From Defluviicoccus sp. (GTDB lineage: Bacteria > Pseudomonadota > Alphaproteobacteria > MPNO01), in contig JAPPGP010000089.1 in NCBI GenBank assembly GCA_028821395.1, positions 1 through 43,015 of the forward strand: a stretch of DNA of 43,015 bases. Reading direction: 5' to 3'. Positions 1-7,043 of the stretch are shown here, one piece after another. The position numbers and the translations under genes were made by a program. The notes beneath the pieces were generated by a model, which saw nothing but the letters and a program-made list of their open reading frames with translations, was not told the DNA's origin and did no database searches. Positions within the stretch are counted from its first letter, which is position 1; each line of letters starts with the position of its first letter.

Positions 1-289
1 AGACGGGGCGGTCCGATGGCAGCGCGCGGGCGCCCGCCCGCCCCGGCCGCCGACCGCTCGCCCTCGACACAACCACCACGCCCCCTCCTTCTCCGTCGCC
101 CCCCGCCGCCGGCCCGTCCTCCGCGTGCCGCGGCGCGGGCCGAGCCGCCAGGGTTGCATTTATCGCAACTAATCATATCAAGTTCAATATGAATGTGATG
201 CCGTGCCGGGACCGGAAACGGCTTGGCCGGTCGGGGACCGAACGGTAGGCTTCGCAGCGACCCTAGGCGAAGACGCAGGAGATCGGACG
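1..289. other. Upstream non-coding region at window edge
   Basis: I see no convincing gene here. The first 150 bases are extremely GC-rich, with a pyrimidine-rich stretch around 70-120. About 152-200 is a sharp AT-rich island and is the likely promoter zone for the cupin gene at 290. It contains a dyad (listed separately). Reading frames crossing this region on either strand have no recognisable composition or motif. Confidence 0.6.
153..169. promoter_or_regulatory. Inverted repeat upstream of the cupin/MBL pair
   Basis: The dyad GTTGC-N7-GCAAC lies in the only AT-rich stretch of the region, about 120 bases before the cupin start. On the reverse strand it reads TTGCGATAAATGCAA, loosely like Fur/Mur-type boxes of alphaproteobacteria (TGCRA...TTGCA style). 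The resemblance is from memory and weak. It could equally bind a GntR or LacI-type regulator. Confidence 0.35.
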
Positions 290-841
290 ATGGCATACAC
301 GCTGGAGGCGTTCTGCGCGGACACACGCGCGGCGCTCGCCGACGACGACGGCGACGCGGGGCGCGAGACGGTGCGCGCCAATCTGGGGCGGCTGCTGCAA
401 AACGAGGATTTCGTCGCCGCCCATTGCGGGCCCGACGCCGAGCGCGGCATCCACCCGCTCTACGAGGACCCCGAGCTCGGCTTCGTTGTGCTCGCCCATA
501 TCTACGAGAACGGCGTCGAGTCGCCGCCGCACGACCACGGCCCGTCCTGGGCGATCTACGGCCAGGCGGTCGAGCACACCGACATGACGGTGTGGCGCGA
601 GACCGGCGCGGCGCCGGGCGGCGAGGCGCCGATCGTCGAGCCGGCGGAGCGCTACCGGCTCGACCCCGGCATGGTGGGCGTGTTCCACCCGCGCGACATC
701 CACTCGATCGAGTTCCCCGACGGGGCGCGCTTCGTCCGCGTGACCGGCACCGACCTCGACCGGGTCGTCCAGCGCCGCTTCGACCTCAGGGAGAACACCG
801 TCGACGGCGCCAAACCGGTGCCCGACCCGGTCGACGCCTGA
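290..841 (+). CDS. Small cupin protein, cysteine-dioxygenase-like fold
   Basis: A 183-residue single-domain cupin resembling the predicted metal-dependent double-stranded beta-helix proteins related to cysteine dioxygenase. The metal-site motif is visible as PPHDHG (His81, His83), with Glu95/His96 following in GQAVEH and a third-ligand candidate His in PRDIHSIEF near residue 140. The protein is probably cytoplasmic, as no signal peptide is seen. ATG 290 was chosen because AGGAG at 277-281 sits 8 nt upstream; a longer in-frame GTG start at 203 has no such site and an unlike composition. The metallo-hydrolase gene starts 5 nt after its stop, so the two are probably co-transcribed. The substrate is unknown: the thiol dioxygenase relationship is structural and does not prove activity on cysteine. 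Confidence 0.8.
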   Translation: MAYTLEAFCADTRAALADDDGDAGRETVRANLGRLLQNEDFVAAHCGPDAERGIHPLYEDPELGFVVLAHIYENGVESPPHDHGPSWAIYGQAVEHTDMTVWRETGAAPGGEAPIVEPAERYRLDPGMVGVFHPRDIHSIEFPDGARFVRVTGTDLDRVVQRRFDLRENTVDGAKPVPDPVDA

Positions 842-846
842 ACGCC

Positions 847-1869
847 ATGAGCGCGGCCGGAAAGACGCCCTTCGCGGCGCCGGTGGTGGAGAGCCTCGCG
901 GTCCGGGTGGTGGTCGATTCGCATTACGAGCGGTTCCTGCCGAAGGCCGAGCACGCCCATGTGGCGATCGAGCATGTCGGCTCCATCCCGGGCCGGCCGA
1001 TGACCACGCTGGCCGGCGAGTGGGGGCTCGCGCTCCATCTCGAATCGCGCGCCGGCGGGGAAAGCGCCGAGTTCCTGCTGGATTTCGGCTACACGCCCGA
1101 GATCCTCAACCGCAACGTCTCGCTGCTCGGCATCGAGCCCGCCCGGCTCGACGGGCTGATCCTGAGCCACGGCCACCGCGACCACTATGGCGGGCTCGAC
1201 GGGTTCGTGACCGAGCACCGCAGCAGGATGAAGGACGACGTCTCGCTCTTCGTCGGCGCGGAGGAGGCGTTTTCGGTGCGCTGGGTGCCGTCCGGGCCGC
1301 CGCGCGAGCCCGGCGCCAGGCCGGAATTCGTCTGCTGGGGCGCGCCCGACCGCACCGGGCTGGTGGCGCAGAACGTGGCGCCGGTGTGCTGCCCCGAGCC
1401 GCACGCGCTGCCCGGCCCGTTCACCACGGGCTATATCGAGCGCGACACGTTCGAGGTGGTCACCGGCGGCTCGATGCTCGAATCCTACGACCATTTCTCC
1501 GAGGCCGAGCGTCGCGGCGAGCTGGTCGCCGACAGCCACCCCGAGGAGCACGCCACCTGCTACATCGTCAAGGGCCGCGGGCTGGTGGTGATCTCGTCCT
1601 GCGGCCATGCCGGGATCGTCAACTCGGTCAGGACGGCGATGGCGGTCTCGGGCATCGACCGGCTGCACGCCGTGATCGGCGGCTTCCACCTGACCACCGC
1701 GAAGCCCGACTATGTCGAGCACACGGTCGACGAGCTGGAGCGGCTCTCGCCCGACGTGGTGGTGCCCATGCACTGCACCGGCACGGCCTTCATCGAAGCG
1801 ATGCGACGGCGCATGCCCGACCGCCTGGTCGCCTCCAATCTCGGCAGCCGCTTCACTTTCGGGGTGTGA
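847..1869 (+). CDS. Metallo-beta-lactamase-fold hydrolase (COG1237 type)
   Basis: A 340-residue metallo-beta-lactamase-fold protein. The metal-binding motif HGHRDH is at residues 108-113. A downstream histidine lies in SSCGHAG and a C-terminal GGFHL...MHCTG segment completes the expected layout. This subfamily includes the archaeal enzyme annotated as a ribofuranosylaminobenzene 5'-phosphate (methanopterin precursor) synthase, but bacterial members generally have no assigned reaction. No methanopterin pathway is visible here, so a generic hydrolase call is safer. The gene follows the cupin gene by 5 nt and is surely its operon partner. The antisense frame over 652-1773 is a composition shadow. 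Eighteen bases separate its stop from the convergent dctM stop. Confidence 0.85.
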   Translation: MSAAGKTPFAAPVVESLAVRVVVDSHYERFLPKAEHAHVAIEHVGSIPGRPMTTLAGEWGLALHLESRAGGESAEFLLDFGYTPEILNRNVSLLGIEPARLDGLILSHGHRDHYGGLDGFVTEHRSRMKDDVSLFVGAEEAFSVRWVPSGPPREPGARPEFVCWGAPDRTGLVAQNVAPVCCPEPHALPGPFTTGYIERDTFEVVTGGSMLESYDHFSEAERRGELVADSHPEEHATCYIVKGRGLVVISSCGHAGIVNSVRTAMAVSGIDRLHAVIGGFHLTTAKPDYVEHTVDELERLSPDVVVPMHCTGTAFIEAMRRRMPDRLVASNLGSRFTFGV

Positions 1870-1887
1870 CGGTGCCGGCAGGCCCGG

Positions 1888-3171
1888 TCACTCCAACAGC
1901 CGGGGGATGGTGAGCGTGACCGCCGGAATGTAGGTCACCGCCAGCAGCACCAGAATCTCGACCAATAGCATCGGCCAGATCGCCTTGGCGATCTCCTCGA
2001 CGCGCAGCCCGGAGATGGCGGCACCGACGAACAGGTTGATGCCGAAGGGCGGGGTCAGGAAGCCGATCGCCAGGTTGATGACGATGATCGCGCCCAGATG
2101 GACCGGGTCCAGCCCCAGCTGCTGGCCGATGGCGATCAGCACGGTTGCCAGGATGACCATCGCCGAGATCGTGTCCATGAAGGCGCCGATTATCAGCAGC
2201 AGCAGGTTGAGCATAAGGAGCACGACCACCGGGTCGTCGGAGACCGCGAACAGCACCTCGGTGACTTGGGCCGGCAGGTCTTCCAGCGCGATCAGGAAGC
2301 CGAAGGCCAGCGCGGTGGTCAGGATGAACACCGCGATCGCCGTCGTCCTCATGGATTTCAGCAGGATGCCCGGCAGCTCGGACAGCTTCATCTCGCGGTG
2401 AACGAACACGCCGATCACCAGGCTGTAGGCGACGGCGACCGCGCCCGCCTCGGTGGGCGTGAACACGCCGCCATAGATCCCGCCGAGGATGATCAGGGGG
2501 GTCAGCAACGCCCATTTGCCGTCCGCGATCGCCGCGAGAACCTCGCGCCCGCCGGCACGGTGCTCATCGCCCAGGACGCCCTGCGCGCGGGCCACCCAGT
2601 AGCACACCACCATCAGCCCGAAGGACGTCAGCAGGCCCGGGACGATGCCGGCGAAGAAGAGGGCGGTGATCGAGGTCTCGGAGATCACGCCCCAGATCAC
2701 CATCGGGATCGACGGCGGGATCATCTGGCCCAGCGGGCCCGCCGACGCCGCCAGCGCGGTGGAGAAATCGCGCCGGTAGCCGCGCCGCTCCATCTCCGGG
2801 ATCATGATGCTGCCGATGGCGGCGGTGGTCGCCGGCGAAGAACCGGACAACGCCGCGAAGAAGGTCGCGGACAACACCGTCACCATGCCGAGCCCGCCGG
2901 TCAAATGGCGCACCAGAACCCGGGCGACGTTGATCAGGCGCGAGGCCAGGCCGCCGGTCTGCATGATGTCGCCGGCCAGGATGAAGCACGGCACCGCGAG
3001 CAGGCTGAAGATCGTCGAGCCCTGGATCATCTTCTGGCTCAGGATCACGATGCCGACATCGGCCAGAATCAGCGCCGCGAGCGAGGCGATGCCGATCGCA
3101 AACACAATCGGCACGCCGAGGATGAACAGGGCGGCGGTGCCCAGCGTCAGGACCCAGGCGGCCTCGCTCAC
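1888..3171 (-). CDS. dctM: TRAP transporter large permease subunit DctM
   Basis: The 427-residue large membrane subunit of a tripartite ATP-independent periplasmic transporter (DctM family), which carries the Na+/H+-coupled transport pathway in the inner membrane. The sequence is almost continuous hydrophobic segments (about 12). Family landmarks include SGSSPATTAAIGSIM, GPLGQMIPPSIPMV, FTPTEAGAVAV near the middle and GFLTPPFGINLFV near the C terminus. The start is GTG at 3171: its GTGA overlaps the TGA stop of dctQ by 4 nt, which fixes the start and implies translational coupling. Length is normal for the family. It belongs to the amidohydrolase-dctP-dctQ-dctM run on the minus strand. Confidence 0.93.
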   Translation of the reverse strand: MSEAAWVLTLGTAALFILGVPIVFAIGIASLAALILADVGIVILSQKMIQGSTIFSLLAVPCFILAGDIMQTGGLASRLINVARVLVRHLTGGLGMVTVLSATFFAALSGSSPATTAAIGSIMIPEMERRGYRRDFSTALAASAGPLGQMIPPSIPMVIWGVISETSITALFFAGIVPGLLTSFGLMVVCYWVARAQGVLGDEHRAGGREVLAAIADGKWALLTPLIILGGIYGGVFTPTEAGAVAVAYSLVIGVFVHREMKLSELPGILLKSMRTTAIAVFILTTALAFGFLIALEDLPAQVTEVLFAVSDDPVVVLLMLNLLLLIIGAFMDTISAMVILATVLIAIGQQLGLDPVHLGAIIVINLAIGFLTPPFGINLFVGAAISGLRVEEIAKAIWPMLLVEILVLLAVTYIPAVTLTIPRLLE

Positions 3172-3644
3172 GCCGACCGCCCTCCGGCGACCAGCCGAGC
3201 CGCGGCGTGGAGGACGATCAGCACGCCGCACACCGGCGCCGCCAGATGCAGCGCCTCGATCGGGAACCCGATGGCCGCGGAGACCACGCCGAGCGTTCCC
3301 TCGACATAGTCGTATCCGGCGATTGCCAGCAGGACGCCGAATGCGAGAATGCCCGCCAGCGTCATCCGTTCGACCCAATAGCGCGGCGACTCGGGAACCC
3401 GGTCGAGCAGGAGCGTGAGCCGGACATGGAAGTCCTCGCGCACACCAAGGCTTCCCATCAGCATGATGATCCAGGCGAACATCAGCACTGCCAGCTCCTC
3501 GGTCCAGGTCAAGGGGCTCGCCAGCGCGTAACGGAAGAAGATCTGGAGCAGCAGACAAACGACCATCACCGCCGCCATCGCGACGGCAAGCCACTGAGTC
3601 AACCGCGCCAACAGATGCGAAACGGCCTCCAGGAACCGGGTCAT
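3168..3644 (-). CDS. dctQ: TRAP transporter small permease subunit DctQ
   Basis: A 158-residue small membrane subunit (DctQ family) that pairs with DctM. Four hydrophobic segments are visible: about residues 15-35, 48-68, 90-110 and 125-150. The family-typical motif FFRYALASPLTWTEELA follows segment 1. The start ATG 3644 gives the usual family length, and an in-frame extension upstream has no membrane-protein character. It lies 52 nt downstream of dctP and overlaps dctM by 4 nt. Confidence 0.9.
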   Translation of the reverse strand: MTRFLEAVSHLLARLTQWLAVAMAAVMVVCLLLQIFFRYALASPLTWTEELAVLMFAWIIMLMGSLGVREDFHVRLTLLLDRVPESPRYWVERMTLAGILAFGVLLAIAGYDYVEGTLGVVSAAIGFPIEALHLAAPVCGVLIVLHAAARLVAGGRSA

Positions 3645-3696
3645 TGCGCGGCGGAGGGCAGGATGGCGGGGATTGTCGCCCGTCGCCCGGCCGGGC

Positions 3697-4701
3697 TTAC
3701 TTCCTGACCGCGGCGAGCAGGGAGTCGAGCAGGGCAGAACCGATCCGATCGCGGAACTGGTCATAGACCGGCGTCACCATCGACCGGAACTCGGCCAGGT
3801 CCTTGACCGGGTTGACCGTCATCCCGCGCTTCTTGAGCCCGTCGAGGGCGGCGGACTCCCGCTTGGCGTTGTTGGCCCGCTGCACCTTGTTCGCCATCAG
3901 CGCGGCCTCGCGGAAGGCCTGCTGCTGGTCTTTCCCGAGCTTCTTGAAGGTCCGCTTGGAAACCGTCATGACGAGTGCCGAATAGGTGTGCGAGGTCAGC
4001 GAGAGATACTTGGTCACCTCGTTCGCCTTGACCGCGAAGCCGGCGGTGATGGGCAGCTCCATGCCGTCCACCGTGCCCTGGCGGAGCGCGGTGAACAGAT
4101 CGCCGAAGGCCATCGGGATCGCGTTGCCGCCGAGCGAATTGAACATGCCGATGAAGACCGGGTTCTGCATCACCCGGTACTTGACCCCCTTCACGTCGGC
4201 CGGGGTGACGACCGGTCGGGCGTTGTTCATCATGTGGCGGAAGCCGCCCTCGAAGAACGCCAGACCGATCAGGTTCTTGGCCTCGAGCCTGGCCAGCATG
4301 TCCTGACCGATCGGCCCGTCGAGCACCCGATGCGCGGTCGGGGCGTCGGGATAGAGGAACGGCAGGTCGTTGGCGAGAAGGCTGGACTCGACATTGGCGA
4401 CGACCGCGTTGGTGGTGACGTCCATGTCGAGCGTGCCGAAGCGGACCTGCTCGAGCATCTCCTTCTCGTCGCCGAGCTGGCGGCTGGGGTAGATCTTGAT
4501 CTTGAACTGACCGGGCAGCAGCTTCTCCAGGGCCAGCGTGAACTGATGCGGCGCGTCGGCATAGGGACCGCGATTGGGATCCGGCTGAGACGGGTGGCCG
4601 AATCTGAGCGACGTCGCCGCCGCCGCAGCATTGCCCGCAACGACCGCCGTCGCCGCGGCGATCAACGCAATTCGTGAAATCGTCTGGATCGAGGACGCCA
4701 T
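3697..4701 (-). CDS. dctP: TRAP transporter substrate-binding protein DctP
   Basis: A 334-residue periplasmic binding protein of the DctP family. An N-terminal signal peptide is clear (hydrophobic, Ala-rich, cleavage near residue 28). The mature part starts with LRFGHPSQPD. The core contains the family's conserved arginine region (VKGVKYRVMQNP), whose Arg usually bridges a substrate carboxylate, followed by FTALRQGTVDGME. This points to an organic acid ligand; the exact ligand cannot be read. A GGAGGAG ribosome site lies about 6 nt before the ATG. It is 66 nt downstream of the LigI-like amidohydrolase gene and upstream of dctQM, so the hydrolase and its neighbours probably share a substrate class. 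Confidence 0.92.
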   Translation of the reverse strand: MASSIQTISRIALIAAATAVVAGNAAAAATSLRFGHPSQPDPNRGPYADAPHQFTLALEKLLPGQFKIKIYPSRQLGDEKEMLEQVRFGTLDMDVTTNAVVANVESSLLANDLPFLYPDAPTAHRVLDGPIGQDMLARLEAKNLIGLAFFEGGFRHMMNNARPVVTPADVKGVKYRVMQNPVFIGMFNSLGGNAIPMAFGDLFTALRQGTVDGMELPITAGFAVKANEVTKYLSLTSHTYSALVMTVSKRTFKKLGKDQQQAFREAALMANKVQRANNAKRESAALDGLKKRGMTVNPVKDLAEFRSMVTPVYDQFRDRIGSALLDSLLAAVRK

Positions 4702-4767
4702 GTCGTTCTCCTCCCTGGTTGATGCGCGCCCGTCCAGCTACTGCGGCCGGGGCGTTGGGTATCGGGT

Positions 4768-5634
4768 CTAGGCGAAGCCGAACAGCGCCGCCGGGTTGTC
4801 GACCAGCATCGTCTTGAGGACGGCTTCGTCGACGCCCCAGCCGGCGAGCCAGTCGAGCAGGACCGCGTCCTCCGGGATCGGCCGGTCCCAGTGCCCGACA
4901 TGCGGCCAGTCGGTGGCCCACAGCATGCGGTCGGGCCTGGTCTCGATCAGCGCCCTGGCGAGCGGCACCATGTCGTCGTAGGGCGGGCCGGCCGTACTCA
5001 GCCGGTCGGGGCAGGAGAGCTTGACCCAGCAGCGGCCGGTCTCGACCAGCTCGATCAGCGCGGCGAAGCCCGGGTGGTCGACGCCGTCCGCGCCGCCGAA
5101 ATGGGCGAAGTGGTCGAGCACCAAGTCGATGTCGAGCGATTTCAGCCCGGCCAGCATGCGGGTCATCTCGGCGGGCCCGTCGATGAACAGGTCGATATGC
5201 CAGCCGAGCCGGGCGGCGCGCGGCGCGAAGGACTCGATGACCGGCATCGGGTCGCCGCCCAGCAGCACCGGGGCGAAGCGGACGCCGCGGAACCCGAGCC
5301 CGTCGAGCTCGCGCAAATCCTCGTCGCCGATATCGGGATCGACCACGGCGACCGCCCGGGCGCTGCCTCCCAGCCGGGCGAGCGCGTCGGCGGTCGCGGC
5401 CAGGTCGGTCGCGTAGCAGCTCGGATGCACGATCACCGCCCGCTCGATGCCGAGCGCCTCCTGCAGGGCGGCATAGGCCTCCAATGGCGATTCCGGCGCG
5501 GTGTAGAACCGGCCCTCGTCGAGCGGGAACCGGTCATAGGGCCCGAGAACATGGGCGTGGGTGTCGCAGGTCCCGGGCGGCGCCCGGAATGCCGGCGGGC
5601 CGGGCGGCAAGGGCCCGGGGCAGGGTCTGGTCAT
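4768..5634 (-). CDS. Amidohydrolase family 2 hydrolase, LigI-like
   Basis: A 288-residue TIM-barrel hydrolase of the amidohydrolase-2 group (PF04909), close in layout to 2-pyrone-4,6-dicarboxylate hydrolase LigI. Visible active-site landmarks are His26 and His28 (DTHAH), Arg119, His175 (LDHFAH) and Asp242 (WATDWPH). The family hydrolyses lactones or decarboxylates aromatic-type acids; the substrate is not proven. ATG 5634 was chosen because the DTHAH motif then falls at the position usual for LigI. An in-frame extension to 5835 would run through the palindromic region in front of the neighbouring toxin-antitoxin genes. It heads the run with dctPQM, suggesting hydrolysis of an imported carboxylate. 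A second, clearly related gene is at 32752-33684. Confidence 0.85.
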   Translation of the reverse strand: MTRPCPGPLPPGPPAFRAPPGTCDTHAHVLGPYDRFPLDEGRFYTAPESPLEAYAALQEALGIERAVIVHPSCYATDLAATADALARLGGSARAVAVVDPDIGDEDLRELDGLGFRGVRFAPVLLGGDPMPVIESFAPRAARLGWHIDLFIDGPAEMTRMLAGLKSLDIDLVLDHFAHFGGADGVDHPGFAALIELVETGRCWVKLSCPDRLSTAGPPYDDMVPLARALIETRPDRMLWATDWPHVGHWDRPIPEDAVLLDWLAGWGVDEAVLKTMLVDNPAALFGFA

Positions 5635-5704
5635 CGGCCGATTGTGGCACCGGCGCGCGGCGCCGCGCAACCGACCCCGCGGGAGCGGCTTGACGGAGTT
5701 CGGA

Positions 5705-5768
5705 GACCTACCATATTGATAGGTCGTGACCGGGTCACCTACCATCCCTTTCCCATTCATGGGAAAGG
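5705..5768. promoter_or_regulatory. Palindrome-rich operator region of the DUF4258/HTH pair
   Basis: Three dyads are packed in 64 bases. GACCTA-N9-TAGGTC is at 5705-5725, GTGACC-N1-GGTCAC at 5726-5738, and a perfect 10-bp inverted repeat CCTTTCCCAT-N2-ATGGGAAAGG at 5747-5768. The 9-mer ACCTACCAT is also directly repeated at 5706 and 5737. Dense dyads in front of a toxin-antitoxin pair are typical autorepression sites, so I infer binding by the HTH protein encoded at 6070. The same region is upstream of the divergent amidohydrolase-TRAP run. Confidence 0.6.
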
Positions 5769-6049
5769 ATGCTTCAGCCGAAGGCTTGGCGGAACACGTT
5801 CGCACCCTTGCGGTGGACAGCTTCAATGTCCGCATGGACGAGCCCCACTTCAGGGATGCGATGACCGAAGCCGGAATTGGGATGAGGCAGGTCTTGGAAG
5901 TCCTGCGGACCGGGAGGGTGAACGGATTGCCCGAGCTGGACCGGTACGGCGACTACCGCATCCGGATGGTCCGGAAGGTCGCGGGCGCCCGTGTCGTCGT
6001 GGTGGTCGCGGTCTGTGCGGATCACGTGGTTTGCATCACAACCTGGTAA
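5759..6049 (+). CDS. DUF4258 protein, probable toxin of a type II pair
   Basis: A 96-residue (from ATG 5759) DUF4258-type protein, a RelE-like small fold often found next to an HTH antitoxin. The family pattern is a histidine-containing helix (DEPHFRDAM), then GIGMRQVLEVLRTGRV, then beta strands with alternating valines ending in CITTW. The start is uncertain: ATG 5759 lies inside a 10-bp palindrome with no clear ribosome site. GTG 5726 would add 11 residues and ATG 5834 would remove 25. Base composition is visibly less GC-rich than in flanking genes, consistent with acquisition by transfer. The HTH gene follows after 20 nt. Ribonuclease activity is inferred from family and context only. Confidence 0.7.
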   Translation: MGKDASAEGLAEHVRTLAVDSFNVRMDEPHFRDAMTEAGIGMRQVLEVLRTGRVNGLPELDRYGDYRIRMVRKVAGARVVVVVAVCADHVVCITTW

Positions 6050-6069
6050 GGCCATCGACGGAGGAGGAC

Positions 6070-6576
6070 ATGACCGATGAGAGATACCATTACGTGGAAT
6101 GCGGCCTGGACCACGTCTACCTGGCGAACGGGTTCAAGAGGTTTGAATCTGCGAGGGGAACAAGCGTCGCCATCCGGGACGTGGACATCCTGCACCGGGC
6201 GATCGGTGAACACCTGTGTGACCGAAAGAAGGACCTGAGCGGAAAGGAAATCCGTTTCCTGCGGCGAGAGTTGCTGATGTCCCAGGCAGCATTGGCGCAC
6301 ATGCTTGGAGTGAAGGAGCAGACGGTTCACCGGTGGGAAGCCGGCAAGACCGGCATTCCGAAAGCGGCAGAGTCCATCCTTAGAGTCCTGTACATGGAAC
6401 AGGTCGAGGCAACTGGTGACAGCCTGAGAGACGTGCTGAAGCGAATCGCCGATCTTGAAGATGAGATCCACCATCGGCAGCAGCTGATCTTCGCATTCAA
6501 GAAGATCGAACGGGCAAAGCGATCGCCCCAGCGTGGCCCCGCTCCGACGCGATGGGCACTCGCGGCAGCGGCTTGA
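6070..6576 (+). CDS. HTH antitoxin/regulator, MqsA/YiaG type
   Basis: A 168-residue protein with an N-terminal segment (YHYVECGLDHVYLANGF) typical of antitoxins paired with DUF4258 toxins. An XRE-type helix-turn-helix follows at about residues 60-115 (FLRRELLMSQAALAHMLGV, then VHRWEAGKTGIPKAAE). A helical, partly charged C-terminal tail (LKRIADLEDEIHHRQQ) may be a short coiled coil. An excellent ribosome site (GAGGAGG) lies just before ATG 6070. It probably neutralises the upstream DUF4258 protein and represses the pair through the palindromes at 5705-5768. Codon use is less GC-biased than the neighbours, except in the last 15 residues. Confidence 0.82.
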   Translation: MTDERYHYVECGLDHVYLANGFKRFESARGTSVAIRDVDILHRAIGEHLCDRKKDLSGKEIRFLRRELLMSQAALAHMLGVKEQTVHRWEAGKTGIPKAAESILRVLYMEQVEATGDSLRDVLKRIADLEDEIHHRQQLIFAFKKIERAKRSPQRGPAPTRWALAAAA

Positions 6577-6632
6577 CGGCGGACCGGGTTGCGGTAGGCT
6601 CGGGCCGTTCGCCGGAAGCCGGAGGCGGAAAG

Positions 6633-7043
6633 ATGCTGAGATGGCTGTTGCCGGTCGCCGCGCTGCTCGCGCTCGCCGCGCCGCTGCGCGCGGAGATCGC
6701 CCATGTCGACGCCGCCGCGCTCCAGAAGCTGATTCGGGGCGGGGTGCCGGTGGTCGACGTGCGGACCGCGGCGGAATGGGACAAGACGGGCGTCGTCGAA
6801 GGCAGCCATTTGCTGACCTTCTTCGACGAGAACGGACGCTACGACGTGCGCGGCTGGATGGAGAGGTTCGCCGCGATCGCCGCGCCGGAACAGCCCGTCG
6901 CGCTTCTCTGCCACAGCGGCGGTCGGAGCAAGGCGGTGAGCCGCCTGCTCGACCGACATTTCAAGTACCGCCGGGTCTACAACGTGGCGGGCGGGATCGC
7001 GAAGTGGATCGGCGAGGGCCGGCCCACCGTCAAGCGGGACTGA
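6633..7043 (+). CDS. Secreted rhodanese-like sulfurtransferase
   Basis: A 136-residue protein with a signal peptide (LLPVAALLALAAPLRA, cleavage near residue 20) followed by one rhodanese domain. The N-terminal signature PVVDVRTAAEWDKTG and the catalytic loop CHSGGRS with its active-site cysteine are intact. The last motif, YNVAGGIAKW, is the standard C-terminal rhodanese signature. The likely role is periplasmic sulfur transfer or thiol redox handling. Start ATG 6633 has GGAGG at 6621-6625. The gene's last 14 bases overlap the 3' end of convergent purB. Confidence 0.87.
   Translation: MLRWLLPVAALLALAAPLRAEIAHVDAAALQKLIRGGVPVVDVRTAAEWDKTGVVEGSHLLTFFDENGRYDVRGWMERFAAIAAPEQPVALLCHSGGRSKAVSRLLDRHFKYRRVYNVAGGIAKWIGEGRPTVKRD

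Noticed and set aside
203..289. N-terminal extension of the cupin gene from GTG 203
   Set aside because: ATG 290 has AGGAG at the right distance and family-like length; the extension has no homology-like features.
652..1773. A 373-codon minus-strand frame
   Set aside because: It is a shadow of the cupin and metallo-hydrolase genes, with no recognisable motifs.
1872..1891. Imperfect hairpin between the MBL gene and dctM
   Set aside because: The stem has a bulge and no T-tract; too weak to call a terminator.
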